DNA from: DAOTVC01 sp034437215
Lineage (GTDB): Bacteria; Chloroflexota; Anaerolineae; B4-G1; SLSP01
Direction: 5' to 3'
Length of the DNA: 32,983 bases
NCBI GenBank assembly: GCA_034437215.1
Contig: DAOTVC010000053.1
Location: 1-32,983, forward strand
The stretch's first letter is position 1. Each line of letters starts with the position of its first letter. The translations under genes and the position numbers were made by a program. Below the pieces are notes generated by a model. The model saw only the letters and a list, made by a program, of their open reading frames with translations. It was not told where the DNA came from and did not search any database. Below are positions 1-8,021 of the stretch, one piece after another.

Positions 1-451
1 ACATCGCGCCCAGGTCGTTGAGCAGCGGGTTGCCGATGTTGCCGCCCACCCAGGTGGTGAAGCCCGCCTCACGCACCATCTGCCCCACGAGGGAGGTGGT
101 CGTCGTCTTGCCCGCCGAGCCGGTAATTCCGATGACCGGCGCCGGGCAGCGGCGCAGGAACTCCTGAGCGTCGTTGGTCACCGGGATGCCCCGCCGGCGC
201 GCCTCCTGCACGAGGGGGAGATCCGCGGGGACCCCACCGCTGATGCAGAGGAGATCGGCGCCGTCGAGTAGGGAGAGGGGATGCCCGCCGAAGGCGTACT
301 CGACGTCCAGCCCCGCCAGCTCCTCGAGCATCGGTTCGAGGGCTGCGGCTTCGCGGCGGTCGGAGACGACCACCCGCGCCCCCCGCCCGGCGAAGAAGCG
401 CGCCAGCGCCTTCCCCTGCCGGGCAAGTCCCAGAATGACCACCGAGTTCAC
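1..451 (-). CDS. murD: UDP-N-acetylmuramoylalanine--D-glutamate ligase (partial, N-terminal 150 residues)
   Basis: MurD adds D-glutamate to UDP-MurNAc-L-Ala in the cytoplasm during peptidoglycan precursor synthesis. Reading leftwards, the first residues form a Rossmann-like strand and glycine turn (VVILGLARQG), followed by the Mur-ligase ATP loop GITGSAGKTTTT near residues 108-119 and then GGNIGNPL, typical of MurD. The gene leaves the window at its left edge, so the catalytic and C-terminal domains are not seen. It starts with GTG; I chose the GTG at 449-451 because an AAAGG ribosome site lies eight bases upstream, while the in-frame GTG at 458-460 sits directly on that site. It follows mraY by about 65 bases and is the last visible gene of the dcw cluster. 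Identity is firm; the start is less so. Confidence 0.93.
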   Translation of the reverse strand, partial: MNSVVILGLARQGKALARFFAGRGARVVVSDRREAAALEPMLEELAGLDVEYAFGGHPLSLLDGADLLCISGGVPADLPLVQEARRRGIPVTNDAQEFLRRCPAPVIGITGSAGKTTTTSLVGQMVREAGFTTWVGGNIGNPLLNDLGAM

Positions 452-516
452 CTCACTCACCTTTCTTGCGTTCCCGCTCTGCTTTTCAACCTGCTGGCCC
501 CGCACCACTCCGGCGA

Positions 517-1515
517 CTAGACCAGGGCCAGGGCCACGCCCGCCATCGCTGTCAGGAGCGCCACCAGCCAGAAGCGCTGCACGACCTGGGTCTCCGACCA
601 GCCCTGCAGTTCGAAGTGGTGGTGCAGGGGCGTCATCTTGAAGACCCGCTGCCCCTCACCATACCTGCGCTTCGTATACTTGAAGTAGGAGACCTGGATG
701 ATCACCGACAGAGCCTCCGCCACCGGCACGAGGAAGATGAGGGGCAAGAGCAGCCACTGCCCCGTCATCAGCGCTACCACGCCCAGGGTCGCCCCCAGAG
801 AGAGCGCGCCCGTATCCCCCATGAACATCTCCGCAGGGTGCGCGTTGTACCAGAGGAAGGCGAAGGACGCACCCACGATGGTGAAGCAGAAACGCTCCAG
901 GTAGATCTGCCCCTGCAGATCGGCGATCAGGCCGTAGGCGATGAAGGCGCTCGCCAGGATGATGCCCGCCAGCCCGTCGAGGCCGTCGGTCAGGTTCGCC
1001 GCGTTGCTGGAGCTGATGATGACGATCATCGCCACGGGGATGTAGAAGAGCCCGATGGGGATCCGCTCCGGCACCCCGGGAAGGGCAATGCTGCGCAGCT
1101 CCAGGCCGTAGTAGAGGATGAGGGCGACGAAGAAGGACATGAACAGCTCGATAACGATCTTGAAGCGGGCGGTGAAGCCCTCCCCCCGGCGCATCCCCCG
1201 CACGCCTGCCAGGTCGTCGAGGGCGCCCAGGAAACCGTAGGAGAGCATGACGCCCAGCGGCACCAGGATCGAGCGCCCGATCACCGTCTGCCCGAGAAGA
1301 TTGTAGATGTTGAGCACCACCGTGATGATGACCACGGGGATGAGGATGAGCAGACCGCCCATCGTCGGCGTCCCCATCTTCGTGAAGTGCCGGTCGGGCC
1401 CGTCGATGCGGATGCGCTTGCCGATCTTCCAATGCTCCAGGAGCTTCAGGAAGGGACGCCCCCAGAAGACGACCATCAGAAAGGAGATGCCGGCCAGGAT
1501 CAGGGCGAAGCTCAC
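517..1515 (-). CDS. mraY: phospho-N-acetylmuramoyl-pentapeptide transferase
   Basis: MraY is the inner-membrane enzyme that moves phospho-MurNAc-pentapeptide onto undecaprenyl phosphate, making lipid I. The 332-residue protein has about ten hydrophobic segments and the family's conserved sites: the Asp pair in GALDDLAG (100-101), NAANLTDGLDG (171-181), FMGDTG (231-236) and the histidine motif PLHHHFE (297-302). Its length matches a compact MraY. The start is GTG; its first bases overlap the murF stop as GTGA, with a GAGGAGG ribosome site just upstream, so translation is probably coupled to murF. A longer open frame continues upstream but lies inside murF and has no MraY-like sequence. Confidence 0.96.
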   Translation of the reverse strand: MSFALILAGISFLMVVFWGRPFLKLLEHWKIGKRIRIDGPDRHFTKMGTPTMGGLLILIPVVIITVVLNIYNLLGQTVIGRSILVPLGVMLSYGFLGALDDLAGVRGMRRGEGFTARFKIVIELFMSFFVALILYYGLELRSIALPGVPERIPIGLFYIPVAMIVIISSSNAANLTDGLDGLAGIILASAFIAYGLIADLQGQIYLERFCFTIVGASFAFLWYNAHPAEMFMGDTGALSLGATLGVVALMTGQWLLLPLIFLVPVAEALSVIIQVSYFKYTKRRYGEGQRVFKMTPLHHHFELQGWSETQVVQRFWLVALLTAMAGVALALV

Positions 1516-2930
1516 GAGGCCTCCTCGGTCAGGGCGGAGACGATCTCCTCCATGGCCAGCGCCCGCGAGCCCTTCACCAGGATGACGTCCCCCGGCTCCA
1601 GCAGCGACTCGACGAGGGCCACCGCCGCCGCGTTGCTCTCCACCTCGTGGGTCCGCTCGCGCGGGAAGCCGCAGAGGCGTGCCCCGTGCAGGAAGAGGGG
1701 CGCCCGCTCGCCGATGGCGATGAAGTGGGCGGCCACGTCGGCGACCCGACAGCCCACCTTCAGGTGCCCTTCCTCCTCGTACTCTCCCAGCTCCAGCATG
1801 TCGCCCAGGATGACGATCTTGCGCCCCTCCAGGTCCTGGAGCAGGTTGAGGGCCGCCAGCGCCGAGGGCGGGCTGGAGTTGTAGGTGTCGTCCAGGATGA
1901 GGGAGCCCTGAGGCCCTCCGACGGCCACGAGGCGCAGCTGGGCGCCGGGCGCCTGGAGCCCCTCGATGATCTCCTGCCAGTTCAGCCCCTCCACCAGCCC
2001 CACCGCCGCCGCCCGCAGCACCGTGTGCACGCTGTGGCGGCCCAGCAGGGGCACGCGGAGGTAGAGCTGCTCTTTCCCGTAGTGGAGGCACAGGCGAATC
2101 CCCTCCAGCCCCAGGCTCTCCACCTCGTCGGCCCAGAGATCGGCCCGCGGTGAGAGCCCGTAGAAGAGGACCCGAGCCCGGGTCGCCGCCGCCATCTGGC
2201 GCACCCAGGGATCGTCGAAGTTGAGGATTGCCACACCGACGGGCTCGGGGGGCAGCTCCTCGACGAGCTCTTGCTTACCCCGGGCGATGTTCTCCAGGCT
2301 GCCTGCCCGCTCGGCGTGCACCACCTCGACGTTGGTCAGCACCCCGACGTGAGGGCGGGCGATGTTGGCGAGGGCGCGGATGTCGCCGGGCACGTACATG
2401 CCCATCTCCAGGACCAGGTACTCGCAGGCCGCCGTCAGCTTGAGGATGGTCAGCGGCAGCCCGATCTCGTTGTTGTAGGAGCCCGTGCTGCGCAGCACCT
2501 TGTAGCGCTGCTCCAGCACCCGGGTGACGACCTCCTTGGTCGTCGTCTTGCCCACGCTCCCCGTCACCCCTACCACCCGCGGATTGAGCTCCATGCGCCA
2601 GTGGGACGCCGCCCGCTGGAGGGCGGCCAGGACATCGGGGGCGCGGAGCACCAGCGGGGTTTCGACAGATGCCGGGAGGGGTCCCGGCACGTCAACGACG
2701 GTGCCCTCCACCGCCACCTCCCGCTCCACGACGGCGGCCACGGCGCCCCGCGCGAAGGCGTCGGCGACGTAGTCGTGGCCGTCCACGTTCTCCCCGCGGA
2801 AGGCGAAGAAGACCGCGCCCGGCCCCGCTTTGCGCGAGTCTAGAACGGACGTTACGGGCATCTCCAGTCCGGAGGTATGCCCGCCACCCATCCCTGCTAT
2901 AAGGTCGGCTAACGTCAGCGTTCTAACCAT
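1512..2930 (-). CDS. murF: UDP-N-acetylmuramoyl-tripeptide--D-alanyl-D-alanine ligase
   Basis: MurF joins D-Ala-D-Ala to the UDP-MurNAc-tripeptide, the last cytoplasmic step of the muropeptide. The 472-residue protein carries the N-terminal uridine-binding domain with the substrate loop SVLDSRKAGPGAVFFAFRG (28-46), the ATP loop GVTGSVGKTTTKE (121-133), the central LNFDDPWV motif, and the MurF-typical DDTYNSSPPS and LGDMLELG motifs in the C-terminal half. The motif set separates it from MurE, which would carry a DNPR or related amino-acid selecting motif. It starts with ATG 12 bases after ftsI and overlaps mraY by four bases. No murE lies between ftsI and murF. Confidence 0.96.
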   Translation of the reverse strand: MVRTLTLADLIAGMGGGHTSGLEMPVTSVLDSRKAGPGAVFFAFRGENVDGHDYVADAFARGAVAAVVEREVAVEGTVVDVPGPLPASVETPLVLRAPDVLAALQRAASHWRMELNPRVVGVTGSVGKTTTKEVVTRVLEQRYKVLRSTGSYNNEIGLPLTILKLTAACEYLVLEMGMYVPGDIRALANIARPHVGVLTNVEVVHAERAGSLENIARGKQELVEELPPEPVGVAILNFDDPWVRQMAAATRARVLFYGLSPRADLWADEVESLGLEGIRLCLHYGKEQLYLRVPLLGRHSVHTVLRAAAVGLVEGLNWQEIIEGLQAPGAQLRLVAVGGPQGSLILDDTYNSSPPSALAALNLLQDLEGRKIVILGDMLELGEYEEEGHLKVGCRVADVAAHFIAIGERAPLFLHGARLCGFPRERTHEVESNAAAVALVESLLEPGDVILVKGSRALAMEEIVSALTEEAS

Positions 2931-2942
2931 GCGACCTCACCT

Positions 2943-4700
2943 TCACGGCCCCCCTTCCGCCACGGGATGCCCGGGGGGGATGCCCAACAGAACGAAGAGT
3001 CGGGCCGCCACCCTCTGGAAGATCGGTGCTGCGGTCCGGGTGCCCCAGCGCAGCTCGGGGGCGATGCCCGGACGATCGAGTTTGACGAGAATCAGAAGCT
3101 GCGGATCGGGCAGCGGGCCGAAGCCCACGAAGGAGGTGATGACCTCCTCCGGCTCATAGCCGCCCACCCCGGGGATCTGGGCAGTGCCCGTCTTGCCGGC
3201 GATGCGATAGCCGGGCACCGTCGCCTGGGGCACCTTCTCCTCGAGGGCGTTCGCCATCAGCCCGGCCAGCGTCTGCGCCGTCTCCGCGGAGACCGGCTGC
3301 CCGGCAGGGCGCGGGGGGACGACGACCGTCCGTCCGTCGGCGTAGCGTCGCTCCGCCACGACGTAGGGCTGCATGAGCGTCCCGTCGTTGGCGAGGGCGC
3401 CCACGGCCGCCGCCATCTGGAGCGGCGTCACGGCGATGCCCTGCCCGAAGGCATTGGTCGACAGGTAGCTGTCCGTCCAGTCCCAGTCGGCGGGGGTGTG
3501 GACGGTCCCGGCAGCCTCGTTGGAGAGCTCCACGCCCGTGGGCTGTCCGAAGCCGAAGTGCTGAATGTAGCCGTAGAAGACGTCGGCACCCATCACCCGG
3601 GTGGAGAGCGTCGCCACCCCCACGTTGAGGGAGTGGGCCAGAATCCCCTGCAGATTCTGCTGCCCGTAGGAGCCGCGGTCCCAGTTGTAGACGGGGATGC
3701 CGCCGTACTCCAGGCTGCCCCGATCCTCGTAGGACCAGTCGGCGTCGATGAGGCCCGAGTCCAGGGCCGCCGCCAGGGTGATGACCTTGAAGACGGAGCC
3801 GGGCTCGTAGGGCCGGCTGATGGCGGGGTTCCGGAAGAGCGCCTCATCCCCCTGGGCCGCGTAGTCGGGGTAGCGTTGGGGCTCGTAGGCCGGTCGGGTC
3901 GCCATCGCCAGGATGGCACCCGTGCGCGGGTCCATGACCAGGATGGCCCCGCCCTCGGCCTGGTACTCCACCAGGGCCTTATCCAGCTCCCCCTCCACGT
4001 AGGCCTGCACCGTCCGGTCGATGGTCAGCCGCAGATCGGCCCCGGCGTAGGGAAGGGCCGTCCCGCCTGCCAGCTCGTGAGGCAGGGGCTCGGAATTCCC
4101 GGTGACCTCGCCCCACTGCTGCACCTGCTCCCCCCGGATGATGCGCAGCTGGTAGGCCTGCACCCCGTACCCCACCCCCTCCTGGTTGACGAAGCCCAGA
4201 AGGTGAGCCGCCAGATCCCCCTCGGCGTAGTAACGGGACCACGTGGGCTGCAGGGAGATCCAGGGGTAGTCGAGGGCCGCGATGGCCTCGGCGGTCTCCA
4301 CGGGCACGCCCTTGGCCAACATCCGCCAGACGAAGAGATTCTCCTTCTCGGAAGGGCGGATGGTCAGGGCGTCTCGGACCTCCTCGGCGGGGCGTCCCAG
4401 AAGAGGGGCCAGGGTGATGGCGGCCTTGGCAGCGGTGACGGGATCGGTGAGGGTCTGGATCTCGGCCCCCACGTCGTAGACGGGCATATTGCCCACCAGC
4501 AGGTCACCGCGACGGTCACGCACGCACCCGGTAGGCGCCGCGGGCAGCGCATAACGGCGCTCCACGAGCGCCCGGACCTCCCGCGCGTAGCGTCCGTGCT
4601 CCAGCACCTGGAGCTGGACGAGCTTGCCGACGACGGGCAGCAACACGGCGACCAGGAGCACACCGATCAGCCGCAGACGAGCGTCAGGACCGCGTAACAT
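2943..4700 (-). CDS. ftsI: peptidoglycan D,D-transpeptidase (class B PBP, division type)
   Basis: This class B penicillin-binding protein cross-links septal peptidoglycan outside the membrane. The 585-residue protein has one N-terminal membrane segment (about 9-30), a pedestal/dimerisation domain, and a transpeptidase domain with all three catalytic motifs in order: SVFK with nucleophile Ser302, SLN at 357-359 and KTG at 503-505. No PASTA domains follow, and the C-terminus ends soon after the catalytic domain. It begins one base after the ftsL stop codon and 12 bases before murF, the usual dcw position. The FtsI/PBP2 assignment rests on position and domain layout; a SpoVD-like role is unlikely without PASTA repeats. 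Confidence 0.95.
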   Translation of the reverse strand: MLRGPDARLRLIGVLLVAVLLPVVGKLVQLQVLEHGRYAREVRALVERRYALPAAPTGCVRDRRGDLLVGNMPVYDVGAEIQTLTDPVTAAKAAITLAPLLGRPAEEVRDALTIRPSEKENLFVWRMLAKGVPVETAEAIAALDYPWISLQPTWSRYYAEGDLAAHLLGFVNQEGVGYGVQAYQLRIIRGEQVQQWGEVTGNSEPLPHELAGGTALPYAGADLRLTIDRTVQAYVEGELDKALVEYQAEGGAILVMDPRTGAILAMATRPAYEPQRYPDYAAQGDEALFRNPAISRPYEPGSVFKVITLAAALDSGLIDADWSYEDRGSLEYGGIPVYNWDRGSYGQQNLQGILAHSLNVGVATLSTRVMGADVFYGYIQHFGFGQPTGVELSNEAAGTVHTPADWDWTDSYLSTNAFGQGIAVTPLQMAAAVGALANDGTLMQPYVVAERRYADGRTVVVPPRPAGQPVSAETAQTLAGLMANALEEKVPQATVPGYRIAGKTGTAQIPGVGGYEPEEVITSFVGFGPLPDPQLLILVKLDRPGIAPELRWGTRTAAPIFQRVAARLFVLLGIPPGHPVAEGGP

Positions 4701-4701
4701 C

Positions 4702-5028
4702 TCAGGGTCCCTCGACTTGCAGGAAGTGGATCTGAGAGGCGGGGGCGTAGCCGGCGGCGATGGCGCGCTGCTGCAGGGCAGGGATGGAGCTGTAGTGGGC
4801 GATCTCGACCATCAGCGCCTGGTTCACCCGCTGCTGTTCCATCAGATCCTCCTCCATCTGCCAGACCTCGTCGGTGAGGCGCACATTTGCAGCCGCCAGG
4901 CTCAGATAGGCAGCCGCTAACACTGAGGCCACGATGACGACGCCCAGGAAGAGGTAAGCGACCATGCGGTTCGTGTGCTCCTGGCGCCGCTGGACACCGT
5001 GGGTTCGCTCTTGCCATAGGACTGTCAT
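4702..5028 (-). CDS. ftsL: FtsL-like division protein
   Basis: This 108-residue protein has a short cytoplasmic arm, one membrane segment (about 23-46, MVAYLFLGVVIVASVLAAAY) and an extracytoplasmic part rich in Glu, Gln and Leu that should form a coiled coil. That is the layout of FtsL, the divisome protein that pairs with FtsB and activates FtsWI. Primary sequence is poorly conserved in this family, so the assignment relies on size, topology and position between rsmH and ftsI. A 161-base gap separates it from rsmH and may hold a secondary promoter. Its stop is one base before the ftsI start, so the two are probably translated together. Confidence 0.8.
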   Translation of the reverse strand: MTVLWQERTHGVQRRQEHTNRMVAYLFLGVVIVASVLAAAYLSLAAANVRLTDEVWQMEEDLMEQQRVNQALMVEIAHYSSIPALQQRAIAAGYAPASQIHFLQVEGP

Positions 5029-5138
5029 AATCTCTACTCCCGAAGCTGAAGTGGGCTAGAAGACCCCTGAAGGCGCTTGCCTACCCTACTTTCAACGTGA
5101 TTGAATGCAGCCAGCAACTCTCGTCCCTAAAGGCTGGG

Positions 5139-5166
5139 ATACTATCGCAGAACGACAAATTGACAA
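5139..5166 (-). promoter_or_regulatory. candidate secondary promoter for ftsL-ftsI-mur genes
   Basis: On the minus strand, TTGTCA (5161-5166) and TAGTAT (5139-5144) are separated by 16 bases within the 161-base gap between rsmH and ftsL. The match to the sigma-70 consensus is partial (five and four of six bases). It would give a leader of about 105 bases before ftsL. Genes downstream are otherwise served by the mraZ promoter. Confidence 0.35.
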
Positions 5167-5189
5167 CCTGGCAACCTGCTGTCGGCTTG

Positions 5190-6155
5190 TCAGGGTGAAT
5201 TTGGCAGCTTCTCGGCAACCCGGAGCTTGGCGCTCCGGCTGCGCGGATTCGCCTCCAGCTCTCTCCCCGAGGGCGTGATGGGTTTCCGGGTCACCAGACG
5301 GACGCGCGGCTCGTGCTCACAGGTGCAGAGTGGCGAGGTGGGCGGGCAGATACAGTCGCTCGCCTCCCGCTTGAGGAACTGCTTGACGATACGATCTTCC
5401 AGGGAGTGAAAGGCGATGACCCCCAGCCTGCCTCCCGGTCGCAGCACCTCCAGCGCCTGGGGCAGGGCCTCCAGCAGCCGTTCCAGCTCCCGATTGACGG
5501 CGATGCGCAGCGCCTGAAAGGTCTGCGTCGCCGGATGGATCTTCTCCCGGCGCTCCCCTACCGCCGCGGCCACCACCTCGGCGAGCTCGGACGTCGTCGT
5601 CAACGGACGCGCCTTCACGATGGCTTTGGCGATCCGCCGGCTGTGGGACTCCTCCCCGTACTCCCACAGAAGGGCGACGAGCTCCTGCTCGGGCAGCGTG
5701 TTCACCAGATCGGCTGCCGTGGGCGCGCCGGACGTCGGATCGAAGCGCATGTCAAGCGGGCCCTCGGCGCGAAAGGTGAAGCCCCGCTCCGGATTGTCGA
5801 TCTGGGGGGAGGAGTACCCCAGGTCGAAGAGCACGGCATCGGCGGGCACGAAGCCCGTTTCGCGGGCCACCGCACCCAGCAGGTGATAGGAAGCGTGTGC
5901 GATGACAGTGCGCCCGCTGAAGGGCTCGAGACGCGCCATCGCCCGCTGTACGGCAGCGGGATCACGGTCCAGCCCCAGAAGGCGTCCGTCGGGTGCAGAA
6001 GCGCCCAGCATCGCCACGGCGTGCCCGCCATCGCCCACGGTGGCGTCGATGTAACGGCCACCGGAGCGGATGTTCAGCTCGTTGAGGATCTCGGCGAGGA
6101 GCACAGGAACGTGGTGGTAGGAGGACGAGGCCCTCAGATCTGCAGATTCTCCCAT
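5190..6155 (-). CDS. rsmH: 16S rRNA (cytosine(1402)-N(4))-methyltransferase
   Basis: RsmH (MraW) methylates N4 of C1402 in 16S rRNA using S-adenosylmethionine. The 321-residue protein opens with YHHVPVLL, followed by the SAM-binding motif YIDATVGDGGH (35-45), then LFDLGYSSPQID, the GPLDMRFD substrate loop and the C-terminal IAFHSLEDRIVKQFL block, all diagnostic. The start chosen is the ATG at 6153-6155, with GGAGGAG about 11 bases upstream; earlier in-frame codons lie inside mraZ and give no family-like sequence. It overlaps the end of mraZ by 22 bases, the common arrangement at the head of a dcw operon. Confidence 0.96.
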   Translation of the reverse strand: MGESADLRASSSYHHVPVLLAEILNELNIRSGGRYIDATVGDGGHAVAMLGASAPDGRLLGLDRDPAAVQRAMARLEPFSGRTVIAHASYHLLGAVARETGFVPADAVLFDLGYSSPQIDNPERGFTFRAEGPLDMRFDPTSGAPTAADLVNTLPEQELVALLWEYGEESHSRRIAKAIVKARPLTTTSELAEVVAAAVGERREKIHPATQTFQALRIAVNRELERLLEALPQALEVLRPGGRLGVIAFHSLEDRIVKQFLKREASDCICPPTSPLCTCEHEPRVRLVTRKPITPSGRELEANPRSRSAKLRVAEKLPNSP

Positions 6156-6571
6156 AGTGCGGGGTTCTCCTCCATCATCGCCATCTGGCGCGCCTGCTGC
6201 TCCTCCCATCGCTGGGGCTCCCACAGCTCCATGTACTGATCCAGCCCGACCACCACCGTCTCGTTGGCGGAATCCAGGCCGGCGTACTCCAACAACCGTT
6301 CCGGAATGAGGATGCGTCCCTGGCGATCCGGCGCGACGTCCGTCGCATCGGCAAAGAAGAGCCGGCGCAGGGCCCGCCCCTGGGGCGAGGTGATGGGCAG
6401 AGCGTTCACCTTGTCGGCGATCTCCTTCCACACACCCATGGGATAGAGTGCCAGACAGCGATCCAGACCGCGGGTGATCACCAAACCGCCCAATAACTCA
6501 TCCCGGAAGCGCGAGGGGATGGTGATGCGCCCTTTGTCGTCTATGGTGTACTGGTACTGTCCGAGAAACAT
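6134..6571 (-). CDS. mraZ: transcriptional regulator MraZ
   Basis: MraZ is a ring-forming DNA-binding protein with two AbrB-like SpoVT domains that represses its own dcw operon. The 145-residue product starts MFLGQYQYTIDDKGR, the classic first half-motif, followed by IPSRFRD. The second half carries the matching FFADATDVAPDRQGRI(L)IPE repeat. The start is set by this family motif rather than by an upstream in-frame ATG, which would add about 31 residues rich in Gly and Lys encoded by the operator region. An AGGG ribosome site lies four bases before the ATG. The C-terminus is slightly longer than the family core. Confidence 0.95.
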   Translation of the reverse strand: MFLGQYQYTIDDKGRITIPSRFRDELLGGLVITRGLDRCLALYPMGVWKEIADKVNALPITSPQGRALRRLFFADATDVAPDRQGRILIPERLLEYAGLDSANETVVVGLDQYMELWEPQRWEEQQARQMAMMEENPALWENLQI

Positions 6572-6626
6572 TGAACCCTGGCTTTCCCCACTTGAGAGGT
6601 GATTTTCCTGTCCATGAGGGAAGTTT

Positions 6627-6681
6627 CCCCACTTTCCCCCATTTTTAACCACAATCTCCCACATTATACACCACTATCCCA
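6627..6681 (-). promoter_or_regulatory. MraZ operator: TGGGN boxes in 10-bp phase
   Basis: On the minus strand TGGGG or TGGGA boxes occur at 6627-6631, 6637-6641, 6657-6661 and 6677-6681. Their starts are exactly 10, 20 and 20 bases apart, with weaker TGGTT at 6647-6651 in the same register. MraZ of Escherichia coli is known to bind TGGGN direct repeats spaced by five bases. Here the array covers the -10 region, part of the spacer and the early leader of the dcw promoter, which fits autorepression. A further CCCCA (6586-6590) closer to mraZ is slightly out of phase. Confidence 0.75.
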
Positions 6682-6691
6682 ACGAAATCAA
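6663..6691 (-). promoter_or_regulatory. promoter of the mraZ-dcw operon
   Basis: Minus-strand TTGATT (-35, 6686-6691) and a perfect TATAAT (-10, 6663-6668) are separated by 17 bases. Transcription would start near 6656 and give a leader of about 85 bases before the mraZ ATG. The MraZ boxes overlap it. Confidence 0.8.
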
Positions 6692-6803
6692 TAGGTAAAT
6701 CCCAAATTTAAGGGATAGAGTTGGGAAATCGCTAAGGAATTATGCACGCCCTCTTGGATTAACCAAGCTTTAACAAAGATTCCCGTTTCAAAAAGGGGGG
6801 TGG

Positions 6804-6831
6804 TTGTTCCCTCGGATAGCTCCACTATAAT
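6804..6831 (+). promoter_or_regulatory. promoter of the nurA-like gene
   Basis: A perfect plus-strand TATAAT lies at 6826-6831 with a weak TTGTTC at 6804-6809, 16 bases away. The predicted start is near 6838, leaving a very short leader that still contains GGAGG at 6846-6850, four bases before the ATG. It diverges from the dcw promoter, about 113 bases between the two -35 elements. Confidence 0.55.
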
Positions 6832-6854
6832 GGGAGGAGATCCGTGGAGGTTCC

Positions 6855-8006
6855 ATGTTACGTCTGGAGCAGTTGAAAAGCAAGATCACCGCGCTGGGCG
6901 CCCACGCCGTGGAGAAGCGGCAGCGGCGCGCCCTCGAGGTCGAGGAGCTGCTGACCTGGCTGGAGAGCGGGCCGGAGGCAGCCTCCCTGCGGCAGCGCTT
7001 GCAGGAGGAGGAAGAGGAGACCACCGCCTATGCCGAGCCCGTCGAGGACGGCCCCCTCAACCGGCGGGTCGCGGTTACGGGAGCGCCTGCGCGGCAGAGC
7101 GTGCTGGTCGCCGTGGACGGCTCCCAGATCATGCCCGACCGGCACGCCCCCGTCCTCTACTACCTGCTCCAGATGGGCGGGCTGCTCTTCACCTACGATG
7201 GGGAGGCCCCCCGCTCCCAGACGGCGGCGAGCCTCCACTACGAGGATGCGGAGCTCTACGATCAGGAGGGACAGGTCATCACCCACCAGCTGGGCATGCG
7301 CCGCGCCGTTGCCGAGCTCTCCTTCCTGGCGCGCCTCGTTGCCGAGGTGGAGCAGGAGGCTCCCCGGCCCATCCTGGCCCTCACCGACGGCCCCCTCCTC
7401 TGGCCCTACAGTGGACGCTCCCAGGAGGAGATCGACGCCCTGCTCCCCGCCTACTTCGCAGCCCTGAGCCGCATGCGGGAGCAGGGAGGCATGCCCATCG
7501 GCTTCGTCGAGCGCCCGGGCGGTCGCCCCCTCGTCGATCTGCTGCGCCTCACTCACCCCGACCCGGAGCGTACAACCGAGCCGCAACGCCTGCTCCTGAC
7601 CGACCAGGTGCTCATGGCCCGCTTCCTGGAGCCGGGTCAGCGCTCGCCCTGGTTTCGCCGCAATTCGTCTTTGAACCAGCGCCACCAGCGGTACGGTCAC
7701 CCCATCTGGTTCTGCTACCTCCACGTGGGGGAGCCGGGCTACCCGGTCATCGCCCGAGTGGAGGTCCCGGAGTGGGCCGCACGCCAGGGGGAGTGGGTGG
7801 AGAGCATGCAGCGGGTGCTCGTCCACCAGTCCTGCGTTCTAGGCGGGCATCCCTACGCCCTCGCCCGCGCCCACGAACTGGCCCTCGTCACCCTGCAGGA
7901 CCGGCAGGCGCTCGACGCTCTCCTGCAGCGTCGCCTGCTGGAGGCCGGCGTGGTGGTCCACCCTTCGGAGAAGGCACGGCAGAAGTCCTACCTGGGGCGG
8001 CGGTAA
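6855..8006 (+). CDS. nurA: NurA-domain DNA double-strand-break repair nuclease
   Basis: NurA is an RNase-H-fold nuclease which, with the hexameric HerA ATPase, resects DNA ends for recombination; best known in archaea, it also occurs in several bacterial phyla. The 383-residue protein has a charged helical N-terminus (1-60), then the first catalytic strand VAVDGSQ with Asp88, a conserved helix with Glu154, a second acidic strand LALTDGP with Asp178, and the C-terminal block GGHPYALARAHELALV (about 330-345) with Tyr and His typical of the family. It begins at an ATG four bases after GGAGG. The next gene, 15 bases on, resembles the HerA barrel domain, supporting the assignment. No HerA ATPase is present in the window. 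Confidence 0.82.
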   Translation: MLRLEQLKSKITALGAHAVEKRQRRALEVEELLTWLESGPEAASLRQRLQEEEEETTAYAEPVEDGPLNRRVAVTGAPARQSVLVAVDGSQIMPDRHAPVLYYLLQMGGLLFTYDGEAPRSQTAASLHYEDAELYDQEGQVITHQLGMRRAVAELSFLARLVAEVEQEAPRPILALTDGPLLWPYSGRSQEEIDALLPAYFAALSRMREQGGMPIGFVERPGGRPLVDLLRLTHPDPERTTEPQRLLLTDQVLMARFLEPGQRSPWFRRNSSLNQRHQRYGHPIWFCYLHVGEPGYPVIARVEVPEWAARQGEWVESMQRVLVHQSCVLGGHPYALARAHELALVTLQDRQALDALLQRRLLEAGVVVHPSEKARQKSYLGRR

Positions 8007-8021
8007 TCCATAGGAGGATAT

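Noticed and set aside
466..1884. Long plus-strand open frame of 472 codons opposite mraY and murF
   Set aside because: Its translation is rich in His, Asp, Glu and Arg with no domain, the typical antisense shadow of GC-rich genes; the minus strand has intact mraY and murF motifs.
2967..4697. Plus-strand open frame of 576 codons opposite ftsI
   Set aside because: Low-complexity Gly/His/Arg composition with no family motifs; the opposite strand encodes a complete class B PBP.
6572..6664. Upstream in-frame extension of mraZ
   Set aside because: It would translate the operator boxes and the promoter -10 element; the family start MFLGQY fits the ATG at 6569-6571.
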